Source: Pomacea canaliculata (taxonomy: Eukaryota > Mollusca > Gastropoda > Architaenioglossa > Ampullariidae). From it: a stretch of 64,000 bases of DNA. Positions 12,281-47,200 of the stretch are shown here, in pieces (the stretch's first letter is position 1; each line of letters opens with the position of its first letter). The stretch is from positions 334,362-398,361 of the forward strand of contig NC_037591.1 in assembly GCF_003073045.1 (NCBI RefSeq). The letters run 5' to 3'. Position numbers and translations under genes: made by a program. The notes under the pieces were generated by a model. The model saw nothing but the letters and a program-made list of their open reading frames with translations. It did no database searches and had not been told where the DNA came from.

Positions 12281-13339
12281 CTAACCCTATCTCTACTGCA
12301 CTCTCTCTAGGAGAAGGATCACACCTCATGGCCTTTCACCAAGTCACTAGTGTATAATGGTGTAATACTTCACCATTTATCTTAAAGCTGCAACATCAAC
12401 AAATATCCTGGAGTATTTTTTTTCAGTGTGTAGAAAGCAGTTACTGACACCCAAAAATCAATGGCATACTTGAGAAAGGTTTAGTTTAATAATCATAATA
12501 ATCATTCCCCAAGACCACTTTTCATGTCTCCAGCAGAACTTCATGTAGGTTTCATATGAAGCTTCATTTGGGCTGTATACAAAATAGCATCCGAAAGACA
12601 TTCTATTTCAGTGTGGCCACTACATAATTTTAGTCTTCACTGCCCTGTGTTAGTGATTCTTCATACCTGTACACAGCACAACGGATACATTTCCTATTCA
12701 CAAAAAGATGATCTCTAATATTTATACACATCTCTCTCCTACCACCCTTCCTATGTAACGTGCCCTATCACACATGCTTAGTCCATGGTGACCTCTTAAT
12801 ATTTCTATACATCTCTCTCTAACCACCCTTCCCATGCCCCCACTCACACACAGTCCATGGTTGCTTACATGTGCATGTGTCAGTACATCAGAAAATGTGA
12901 AAATGTCTCTATTCTCAGAATATATAAGACTGAATCAGTTGCAACTAAGTATGAAGCCAGCCAGACTCTGATCTGGTGAAAACTGATTTGTATCTTCTGT
13001 GCTATGGCATGTGACACAAATCTGATATAACTAAATATACCAAACAACCAAAAAAGCTTTCCAAATTTGCCTAAGGATGGCAGGTTAGGAAAAAATCTTT
13101 TTGAGAATCCCTGGAAGCTTCTCCAAATGATTAAACTGTTCATCATCAAGTGAATCCATGGGCATCTGGCACAGGTATTGATTACATTTGGGAGCAGGTG
13201 TTAAAGCTTCATCCACCAAGAAAACAAGGTCCATTTCCAACAAACCACAACTTGGCATATATGAAGTATAGTTTCTCTGAAAACATTCCTCAGGAAAATG
13301 ATATACACCTTGAACATGGAGACCCATGTTCTGTAAAAG
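12281..13339 (-). other. Region downstream of PEX5, probable 3' UTR
   Basis: No other gene is seen. On the minus strand ATTAAA (plus-strand 12485-12490) is a possible poly(A) signal, giving a 3' UTR of about 0.85 kb. From 12715 to 12862 a stretch of about 80 bp with ATTTMTACACATCTCTCTC and AGTCCATGGTG is directly duplicated. Open frames on both strands here are incidental. Confidence 0.35.
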
Positions 13340-37382
<24,043 letters not shown>

Positions 37383-38150
37383 GACAGCTGCTTAGGTTTT
37401 CAAATCTAAAGAGAAATAAAATTAAAAAACAGTCAGACTACGAACAAACAAAATGGTTATCATAAGAAAGTGTCTTTCACACTAATTTTCAAGGTATTTT
37501 ATTGCTGAATTTTAATTATAACACAATTTCACAACTAAATGCTTCATTAGAATATTAAAAACTCTGCTACTTTCAGAATAAATTTTCTTTAGTTTATAAC
37601 TTTCTATTGTGCTGATATCCCATATCTTACAAACCCCTCCCTACAGACATACAAATATGTATTTTAAGTATCATCACAATGACTTTGTATTATCTACATA
37701 AACTGTATGCTATCAATCTGGTAATTGATATTTTTAATGGGTAAAAGGCCAAGATATTTTAATATAAGAATTCTTAAATGTGTGTCTTCGTGATCGTCTT
37801 TACACGTGAGTGCAAAGGATCACTGGGTATGAATGTGGGTGCGTAATTCACTAGTGTAGCACTAATGTCTAATTTCTCTACAATTTTTTAATGCGATTTG
37901 TAGAGATTGAAATACAGAAGCTAATTTTCACAACACGTTTTAATTCCCTTTCTTACTGCCAGGCTTTGACTAAGAAGTGCCTTGCTTGGAACAGCCATAC
38001 GTAATGCTTTATTTCATAAACTCACTGCCCTGTGACAATGAACGTGTTAGCCGCATGGACCGTGAGCCAACCCAGTGGCATAGGAGCTTGGTGTACAGTC
38101 GAACAATCTGTCATCTTGAAAAAAAAATATACTGGATGAAATCCACTCAC

Positions 38151-38300
38151 CGTATACTGATAATATGATAGACTGCAGGTGAGCTAGCGTTTCTTGTTTC
38201 TCTTATCGTCGCCTTTTTCAGCAAGCAAAGGTCAACAAACCAAGCTTGCATTGACAGGGGAGGCTACTCTATGTTTACCATCTGGAGTTATCTCTGCCTG
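38151..38300 (-). other. PEX5: PEX5 non-coding first exon (5' UTR)
   Basis: On the minus strand the sequence ...TATACG|GTGAGTGG gives a strong donor, with the exon ending at 38151. The next exon begins at 37405 after TTTCTCTTTAG and has 23 bp of leader before the ATG at 37382. The upstream limit is unknown; about 38300 is a guess set by the opposite gene. Confidence 0.55.
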
Positions 38301-38366
38301 TGACGAGTTCCGGTCGCGGGATAGGACAGCGTTGTGACCTTGTTCCTACCTTTGCGATAACACGAT
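38152..38366. promoter_or_regulatory. Shared PEX5 / AURKAIP1 head-to-head promoter
   Basis: The minus-strand PEX5 leader exon ends at 38151 and the plus-strand AURKAIP1 first exon ends at 38368, so both start sites must lie in about 220 bp or the two leaders overlap. The stretch has GC-richer sequence (TTCCGGTCGCGGGATAGG) and no clear TATA box. Two AGGTCA half-sites are present, at 38229-38234 (+) and 38335-38340 (-); a nuclear-receptor role is only a possibility. Confidence 0.5.
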
Positions 38367-41300
38367 ATGTAAGTAATTCAGTGGAAAGACAACGCCAGTA
38401 AAATTTCTTGTTAGTTACATAAAAAAAAAACCAACCTGAGACTTGTTTAGTTTTCTTTAAGTTCTTACAACATGGAGCGGAGTATAGGAAATTATGTTCA
38501 AGAAAGCAAATACTTTTCAGGTGCTTTTTATAAAATTTTTCAGCAGATATTATGCCAAAAAGCTTTTTGTTTTAGACAGTAGTTCAGTAGATGCCTTTCT
38601 TCTTGTTTGCGTGAGCTTGACACGTCTCCATATGCCTTCCCTCTTGCTTGTATGAGCATGAGAATCATGGCCTACAAAGTGCATCAAATACATGAATCTC
38701 TTTTTTCACTCAGTTGTCTGTATATTTTCCATGGATATATACTAGCAAAACTGCTAGGTTTGACCTACTGTTTAATCAATCAAACTAAAATGTGGCACTG
38801 CAACTTGGAACACCATTCCAGACTGCCTTTGCACCCCCTCCCCCAAGTATTAAGTATTGTCAAAAAAGTCAGCTATTGTGACTTCTCACCCTCCTTGAAG
38901 GTAAAAAGAGGGCTGGAGCTATAATTTTTAATACACTTGTTTTTATTTGAGCAGGAGAGGGAAGATGACAGAGAGCTGATAGGTGGTAGGGAAGAACATT
39001 GGATGGGTGGGAAGTGTGGTGTCATTAAAGACAATCACCATGTCTCAGAGAGAAGTCTTGTCAAAGGACAGAACTGTTATCATACAATATAGAACAGAGA
39101 AATTGATAAACTAAACATAATGCCGAATTTGTTAAATTAATATAGTATAGTTCAATTTTTTTATGACATTAATAATTGATTCTTAGGTTGGTAATAGAAA
39201 AAAACAATCTCTAAAATGTCAAATTATGAAGACAGTGGAGTAATAGTACTATCAATTGCCCACCATAACTCACTGGAAGTAAAAGGTATAAGCATAGAGT
39301 GAATTGGTTCTGATATAATCTGTTTATAGTGACTAGTTATGAAAGATGATGACATGGTAGTAAATAAAAAGAAAGAGATCTGTGTATTTTGTTTCATTTA
39401 CGTCTTCAGTTTGAGATTATTATTCCCACACTATTCTGCTGTACATCAAACAAATGGAAACAAAGTGAAATTGATGAAAATGGTTGTTTTAAATTCTACA
39501 TTAGTTGCTAAAGAAATACCAAAGACATGCCTTTTTTGTAAACATAGGTCATGGAAAATGTCATGATTTTGTTTCTTTGATAGCTGTACAAGCCATGTGA
39601 TGCTGGTGTAAACAAGCCGATTAAGTTTGCCAGTTGTATACAAGTATAGCACATACGTGCTTATGCATGCAGTTAGCTGTGGTAGTGTAATATGTAAATG
39701 GTTTATAATATATTCAAGTGTGTGTATATGCATATATATGCAGAAGATGATAAAGTTAGTGTAGATAGTAGTGCATGTAGTGACCATGATTGATGATAGT
39801 TGAGAAAGACATGTTGCTTGGGTAATGTTATATAGCCAATAAATTCTTATCTTTCTCATAATGTCTCTCCAATGTTAAGTTATATTAGTCTAGTAAGGAG
39901 GCCCTTTCCTTCCTTTTCCACCAAAAGAAAAACAAAACAGATAGTGCGCCGTAAGTGTTAAAAGTAGCCATATGTTTTATGCTGCAAGTGTTAAAAGTAG
40001 CTGTATGTTATAAATGCTGCACGGGTATTCCCACAAGTACAATAACATAACAGACATGCACAATACAGTTTTCTCTCCATTGAACTTGGACATATCAATA
40101 TCACTATCAAGTTCTCATGAAAATAAACTGCAATTTTTGTCCAGGTTTATAAATAGGATTCATCGAAAAGTCACACAGGAACTCATTCGCTTAAAATGTC
40201 TCTTCAATGCAGGTAAGAGGAAACTTGTTCACTTTTTTCCATATGTACGTTTTCATCCAAAGCATAAAGACTATTGTCTTTGCTTTAACTTTGGCTTAAC
40301 ATTCCCTATAATTTTCTTCCCTCCAGCTGTCTTGCCTTATTCATAAACTTAACAATATTGTGGAAACCCTAGACAGATTTACACAGTCAAGTGAACCATT
40401 TATCAGCAAAAATATTGGACAGTTATACATTTAGGCTTAACTTTATTTTCTTAATCAAAAATTTAATGAACAAACCGAGGTTTACATATTACTATCAATG
40501 ATTGTCTTGGTCTTCCTCAAGACTTTTCAGATTTGCATTCATGAGCACACATGCAGCCAAAACATTTAGTAGTCATTTGACAGGCAACATTGTCAGTTGA
40601 TCTATAATGATTTTGGGGGACAAAAGAACATTATAACCTAGATGAATTTGCATTATGTGTAACATTCCTTCTACACAATAAAAGTGGCAAATGTATCCAC
40701 TTAGGTTTTTTCCCGTTGCCTACAGACCACACCAAGTGTGACTGACATGATGAAGACTATAGATCAAACTCTAATGGATCGGTTCACGCAATGGAATGTT
40801 TTGATAAGCTTTACAGCACCACTATGAAGTCGTAATTGTAGGACCACGGATGTGTATCCACTGTTGAATTTTTATTTGTTCACACTTTTCTCATTCTAGT
40901 CAAGAAATTTTTTTTCCCGCACAATCTAGTCCCAAAATATATTTTTTACAGAACAACTTGGTTCAGTTCACAGAAAAGTGAACCATTCAATACACAGCGT
41001 ACATGAGCAAATAGATGCAGTTTACATACATATACACATTTACACCTGAGTAATATCTAATGAAGAAAGAGCAGAAGTCATTATTTTGTTTAATTTTGTT
41101 TTCCTAATAGAGTAATGCATAATTATTTATCACAAGGTACTAGGCAGACAAATGGTGTACATGAGGTATTGAATCAAAAATCTTAAGTCTTTGGATCTGT
41201 TGTTTCTTTTCCTACAATACGCAATTACAAGAGTTTTGCGGAATCGCTTGGCAGTTTTGTTTGCCAGTATAATCAACAGAAAATGTTCAGTTTATGTCTG

Positions 41301-42256
41301 AGGCATATTTATTCAGAAGTGAATGGCTATTTCTGAGTTTATTTTAGTTTGGATCTCTGATTGATTGGATTTTAGCACCATGTCAGCATCAGTGTACATC
41401 GCAAAGAAGGGGTCTGTGACTATAGCAAACCTGTGTGACTGTATCTGTGGATCAGTGATTTATCATTGTTTTTGATAAGCTTGCCTTACCTTTGGTCTGT
41501 GACAGAGTAGTAAAGACATGGCACTTGCATTTCATGTTGCCTAACCCACTTGTCACGTTCTTCTTACAGTTAAGAATTGTTGCATAGATTTCCACTTTTC
41601 TTTCTGTTGCAGGCACTTGCAGTCAAGGCTATGTATCATGGAGACCAGACCATCATTTGAAGTCAGTTGGTGCCAGTGTGCGGTACAAATTGACTGTGAC
41701 CAAAACTGCCAATATTCTTACTGATAGTTTGCTGTCCCCAAACAGTGTCCCTTATCTTGTTAGTCTTCACCCAGCTCGCAAACCCATGCTCCCTCTTTCC
41801 AAAATAGATGCTTATATATGTCCATCTCAGCTAATACACCCAGCCCCATCAATTTCACATTTATTGCTATGGCAACTGTCCACTGGCATGATAGACTCCC
41901 AGTATCCAAGTACTCTTCAGGACTTTTACCAGGTTGAGCCAGATTGCAGTGACTTCTATCCTATGGTTGAGGAACCCAAGCTGCAAATAGTGGTTCCTAA
42001 AGAAGCTAGACATATTCAGAAGATAAGAAGGAAAAAAATGAAACGACATCTTCTGAAAAAGTTTCGCAAGCGAATGTATTTCACCTTGAAGAAACAGCGA
42101 GTTGCACGTAAAAAGAAGAAAATGGCTGTTTTTCAAGCAAGACTTGATCAGATTAGAAACTGGGGAGAATCCTTCTCAGCAGAAGCTTTTGTACAAGAAG
42201 AACTAGAGAAAGCCAGGAGAGGAGGCTTTTATATCAGTATCATGAATAAAAAATGA
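38367..42256 (+). CDS. AURKAIP1: AURKAIP1 / mitochondrial ribosomal protein mS38
   Basis: Small-subunit protein of the mitochondrial ribosome, called Aurora kinase A-interacting protein in vertebrates. Coding exons: 38367-38368 (AT), 40145-40212 and 41613-42256; 237 residues. The A and T of the start codon end exon 1 (CGATAT|GTAAGT) and the G begins exon 2. The N-terminus MFINRIHRKVTQELIRLKC is basic and amphipathic, as for a mitochondrial presequence. The family signature is the basic C-terminal block: PKEARHIQKIRRKKMKRHLL, KKFRKRMYFTLKKQRVARKK, then WGESFSAEAFVQEELEKARR. The sequence between is poorly conserved, as in human (199 residues). An in-frame TAA lies three codons upstream, so no earlier start exists on this exon. 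Confidence 0.9.
38375..40144 (+). other. AURKAIP1 intron 1
   Basis: No exon or recognisable element is seen. At about 39943-40015 a 38-bp stretch (AAGTGTTAAAAGTAGC) is tandemly duplicated. The polypyrimidine tract and acceptor TTTTTGTCCAG end at 40144. Confidence 0.5.
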
Positions 42257-42271
42257 GATATTGCATATTGC

Positions 42272-42277
42272 AATAAA
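42272..42277 (+). terminator. AURKAIP1: Poly(A) signal of AURKAIP1
   Basis: AATAAA lies 16 bp after the TGA stop (TTGCAATAAAAAC). This would give a very short 3' UTR, common for small ribosomal protein genes. Confidence 0.6.
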
Positions 42278-42334
42278 AACATATTTGAGTCATTCACAAT
42301 TTGAAGTTGATTTTGCTGCAGCAGTTATTATTAT

Positions 42335-42505
42335 TAAACAAATTTCTCTTTGCTGATGTGTTTTCTTTGTTAATGATTTTAACTGCTTGCTGTCATTAGA
42401 CAAGTTACTTGCTCTTTGCTGAAGTGTTTTCTATGTTAATGATTCTAACCACTTGCTGTAGCAGTCATTAGTTTTAGTAAACTCTTTGCTGAAGTGTTTC
42501 TGTTT
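42335..42505. repeat. Tandem repeat, about 72-bp unit
   Basis: Two to three units carry CTCTTTGCTGAAGTGTTTTC and TTAATGATTYTAAC. It lies between AURKAIP1 and DFFA, which converge. Confidence 0.6.
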
Positions 42506-42632
42506 GAAAGCTACCTTTCACAGCTTGTCACCTGCACACTCTACAGTGACTTTCAAACAAGGTGACAACACCAACAAAAATCACAATTTAAGAAATAATA
42601 TTCAATTGTACGTTATGCCATTACAGTATTTG

Positions 42633-42860
42633 ACTTGGTTATGCAAATCTGAGTGTGTGTGCGTGCCCATTTTCTTATATATGCTTTGCCTTTAACTTGG
42701 TACTGCAGACCTGAGAGAGTGTATGCACTCTTTTTCTTGGTTATGCTTTTATTCAACTTGATACTGCAGATGTGAGAAAGAGAAATGTGTCTGTGTACAC
42801 TCTTTTTTTTTTCTTTTTGGCTATGCTTTATTTCATTTGGTAATGCAGACCTGGATGTAA
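42633..42860. repeat. Tandem repeat, about 65-70 bp unit
   Basis: Four diverged units carry ACTTGGTACTGCAGACCTGA and TGGTTATGCTTT, with T runs between. The minus-strand open frame here is an artefact of the repeat. Confidence 0.6.
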
Positions 42861-42964
42861 TTTTGATCCTAGTCCTACCCCACTCATTTTTTAAAACATA
42901 CTTCCGGACTAAGTAAAAGTGTCCCAGTTTAGTTTGCATCAACCAACAATGGAAACCACGACCT

Positions 42965-43201
42965 TGTATTACTGGACTGCTGGCAGACGATTCTTTCCAG
43001 TTGACTACTATAACGAGGCATGATACTACAAAGCTTCCGGTTTATTCATATTTCGGATAACTACTAAAACAAGGCATGTACAAAGCTTCCGGTTTAGTAA
43101 CATTCTTGTTTTAGGCTTGCCGAGACTAACAGCGGAGAACTTCGTAAGAGGCTAAGTGTTGGTTTTGGCAGACAGACAGCAATCCACCTGCACACATCCA
43201 T
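42965..43201 (-). mobile_element. Short unclassified element, copy 1
   Basis: Homologous over its length to 59224-59468 in inverted orientation. Shared words include GGACTGCTGGCAGA, AAGCTTCCGGTTTA (twice) and CAGACAGA. Both copies carry the same internal tandem duplication of about 55-60 bp. There is no coding frame, tRNA box or clear terminal inverted repeat. Confidence 0.6.
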
Positions 43202-43724
43202 GATGGAAACTCATTGTTTATTATCACACTCTACACAGGAACACAATTCAAAAACAATGTTAAAGTGTCATTTACCAAAAATTCAGTAAATCACACCATT
43301 ATTATAATTGACACTATTGAGAAGGATGTCAAGAATAGCTGTAACTACTAACCCTTAGCCCTTTCAGTACAATGAGCCATGAATGTGGCTCTGCTCATAT
43401 GACCTAAGGAAACCTCTCCTGTTGGTTGACCTAAGTTTGGTTCTATTCTTGTTGCAGCTTTGGATTTATTCTGAGCAATTATTTCTTGAAAAAGTATTAG
43501 TGACCATTGAGCAACCGCGCTAAGGATGACTTTGTGACACCAGCGACTATGCCAGCAATTTTAAGATATTTGTTCCACTTTATTTGCTGCTAATTGATGG
43601 AGATAGATTTTTGTCGATGTTGCTGATAAAGGCATGTAGCCCATATGGATGTGTTGATTTTTTTTTTTTCTGGAATAGTAAATTGCGAATTTTCTTGGAT
43701 TATTGCTCTCACTAGAGTGAAAGT

Positions 43725-43822
43725 AGGCAATCTTCATTACTTTTATTTTAGCTCAAGTTTTCTCCTTTCCAAAAATGTATAGGCTTCTTGATCTAATGTT
43801 TACCTCAGAGCAGAAATAATAA
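43725..43822. repeat. Dispersed repeat shared with 31355-31440
   Basis: About 80 bp are nearly identical at the two loci, including TTTCCAAAAATRTATAGGYT and TTTACYTCAGAGCAG. The family is unknown. Confidence 0.6.
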
Positions 43823-43905
43823 AAACATCACCCACTGTCATCTTTAATTAAAAGCCATTGTTTTAGTAGGTAATTATACTTTTATGCCGTGCTAAGAACG
43901 TTAGT

Positions 43906-43970
43906 CTAGTTTTAGTTTATTCCTTGTTGCTCCTTTGAGGAGCATAGGGCCACAACAATACCTTGCTAAG
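43906..43970 (-). mobile_element. RTE-like LINE 3' terminus
   Basis: GTTTATTCCTTGTTGCTCC and GGAGCATAGGGCCACAACAA match the copy at 14240-14280. On the minus strand it is the C-terminal and tail end of the LINE. Confidence 0.5.
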
Positions 43971-44267
43971 AAGGTTAATGATGTTCATCAAGCTGAGTGA
44001 GCAGCTGTAACTCTTAATGATATTCAAGCTGAAACAAAAGCATTTCTCCCAGCATGTGATAAGTCATGTTTACAGGCTAAATTAACAACCAATTTTCTTC
44101 CACAAAAATCATGGAATTATACACAGATTTATGCTGGTGCTTGCCACCATGATGTGGTCTGCAGGCAAAAAAAAAAACAATAACTTGCTAGCTGATCACA
44201 TGAGAGAGCTTTCACGCCTCAAAGGCACACAGCCTATTCTTCTCTGCCATGAAAGTTTGGCCTTGGT

Positions 44268-47200
44268 TCATGAAGATGACGATATGTCCCTGCTGTGGCG
44301 ACGTTTTTTGCTACTTTCTGTCTCAACATATGGACTGATGGAGTGAGCTTTGCTGTACAAACGCAGCAAATCAATGGCTTCTCTTGTCTGAACTCGGTCA
44401 TCAAGATGGCGCTGGCATGCTTCCTGTAAGGACTGTGCATATACAATGGATTCCCCAAGATCTTGGGCCAGTTCTGTGGTATCTGCTTCTGCTAGAACCT
44501 GCAGTCACATGTAAGTGCATTTACAAAAAACACCAAAGCAGCACTCCAAGTATTCTCACAGCACATCTACTCAGCAGTTGTGTGATTACTGATGCTAAAT
44601 TTGGAATCAAATGCTGTAGGTTTAAAGCTTGCTCAGGCCACCAAGAGAAAAATCGCTCTATCCAGCAATAGTTTATTTTTCAAAATCAAAGGGTGGCAGA
44701 TAAAAAGGATTAGGTTTTATTGGATAAAAACATAAATATAACTACAATCCTCCCAACTTCCACAACAATTAGGCTACGGGACTCTTTTTTTTTCCTTTTT
44801 GGGTGGGGAGGGGAACAGAACCATTGGTGTGCATCTTTCAAATTATCCCACAACAAACTTGACATATCTCTTGTTTCTCTGCCATACTATGAGATCAGCT
44901 GAACGTAAACATTTGCCCATTTTTCTTCTTTTCACTGCCTCTCCTATGATATTCCTAGTTCTGTTTCTTTAGGTGCTTTTAGCACACCAGATTTTACATA
45001 AATGCAGCCCTTCTCTGCATACACTCAACCTCCTTCTCTAAGCTGGCACAAGCAAAACACATGGGAAACTGAACATGTTTTACATTATTTAATGTTTGCA
45101 TCACTATTATTCCTGCCTCCGGAAACTGCAGAGCTTTGACCATTGCAAGGCATGATGAGATTTTCCTATTTTCTTGAACATTTCAAGGTTCGAGCTAGGC
45201 CTAGGATTGTTCCACAAAAGAAACATCTCAATAATAATGTTAGTGGAGCTGATGCTACCATCTCGGAAAGCACCAAAACACATCTACAGTGACTACAACT
45301 GTTTTTTCCATTCTTATTATGTTTGTGTGTGGTTTTTTTCTTTTCTTTTTAGTATGCTCTTTGAGCCTGCATGGTGGGGAAAAAGTGCTTCACAAATTTA
45401 ACATATTATTATTATAACGACTTTAGAATTGCAACTTACATTAAAGAAAAAGTAATACTACAGAATAAAGGTAATAAATTACCTGTAAATCCTCATCAGA
45501 CATGCTAATTATACGTGAAATATCACCCTTCAGTAGAGCTGCCATTTTGTGACTACTTGGCAGCTTTTTTGTGGTGCCATCAGCTGAATCTGGTTCGTCA
45601 CGAGATACTGGTTCTGCAAGAAGTCAACATTGATAACTAAAGTTTCTATTGCTCTGGTCTTTTTGCAATTTGTAGGAACAAGAGTTTATAAATAGATTAA
45701 AGGGATTCTAAAGGCAAAATAAAACTGCTTAGAATCGTGTAAAGAGTATGATCCACTTGAATCTCGTGTATTTTCGCGTCTGTTCATATGGAAAAAGTTG
45801 AAGGTTTTGTAGCATGTTGTGTTTAAGAAGAGAAATTACATCGGACTCTTTTGTTTACTTAGACGAAGTCTCGCTCTCTGTCACATGACCTTATGACATA
45901 TGACCAAGACTGCTTACCAAGTGAAACAGACTGTTTTCTATAATTTTTAAAACTGTGCTTTGATAAGTTCACTTTAAAACCTGAATAAACTCACGAGACA
46001 CCACCGATGACAACGTCAAATCTTCACAATGACCACAGACACTTCCTGTATGTCTGACTTACGTCACACCCAGACTCATCTGCTTGACCATCTCGGGAAG
46101 CTATTGCTGTTTCTCGGCGGAAGGACACAAGGGTCGATTTCACTGGATTTTTTTTATTTTTATAAACATCGGCAACCGAAATAGTGCTAATAAAATGAGA
46201 AACGAATCATTTATTTCTCCTGTATTGCTCTTGTGCTCTGTAATTGTAAATAAATATATTTTTGAAACATTTGACCGTCGCCACAGCCTTATCACAAGCC
46301 TTGAGTATCCCTTTAAATATTTACAATTTTACCACACTGCATAGAGAAATGAATCAAAAAATAAGTCTGTTTACTAGATAATAAAGATGCCGACCAGAAT
46401 CATCCTGGAGAGACTGAAGAATGCCCTAGACAAGAGACTGAGGCAAAAGCAGGCAGGATAGATCATGCACAGACCATATCACTACACTGCGAATCATCAT
46501 TGAACAGTCCCCCCTCTACATGACATTTGTTAATTTTGAGAAGGCATTTGACTCCATAAACAAGGAGACCCCCTGGAGGTTGATGCATTACTACAGATTT
46601 CCACCGAAGTTAAACATTCTCCTCCTCCAGCAGCTCAACATGCCAGGTGATCCACAATGGAAAGATGACTGACTCTTTCACAGTGAGGCGAGATTGCATG
46701 CTCTCGTTATCTTCCTGATTGTCATAGACTGGATCATGAGAAGAACAACCTCTAACAGCAACATGGGCGTTCAGTGGATCTTCGCCATGCAACTTGAGGA
46801 TCTTGACTTTGCGAATGATATCATCAGGGTTAGCCAAGACATCAAAATTCCAAGTAGGGTTGGACTGGTCACACCTTTAGAAACTGGCCAACAGTATAAA
46901 GAGACAAACTCAGGACTGTAACCCAAAGGAAGTGCAGGGTTGGGAGACCCAGACAGACACGGAGGAGATTGGCCTGAGGCAATTGGGATGACTGGACACC
47001 CAGAACCGAGTCCACTGGAGTGGTGTAGTTGCAGCCCTATGCTCCACTGGGGGCAAACAGGACTAAGGAGAAGATATGCTACATATAATCGCTTCTGGCA
47101 TGCTTTGTACATATTTGTTGTTCTTGTGCCCCATGTAGGAAATTTTAAGTAATTTTTCTCAGGCACATGGTCTTGAATGCCTAGATTTTATTTTTCTGCC

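Noticed and set aside
13085..13327. Minus-strand open frames just after the PEX5 stop
   Set aside because: They follow the conserved C-terminus GMNQ and its TGA, lie in the likely 3' UTR and resemble no protein.
40014..40346. Open frame of 110 codons as a separate gene
   Set aside because: Only 40145-40212 is supported, as exon 2 of AURKAIP1. The acceptor and donor bound it and the rest is intron.
42613..42942. Minus-strand open frame of 109 codons
   Set aside because: It is produced by a 65-70 bp tandem repeat with T runs.
44131..44346. Plus-strand open frame opposite DFFA
   Set aside because: It is the antisense shadow of DFFA exon 4, whose protein shows the conserved pattern.
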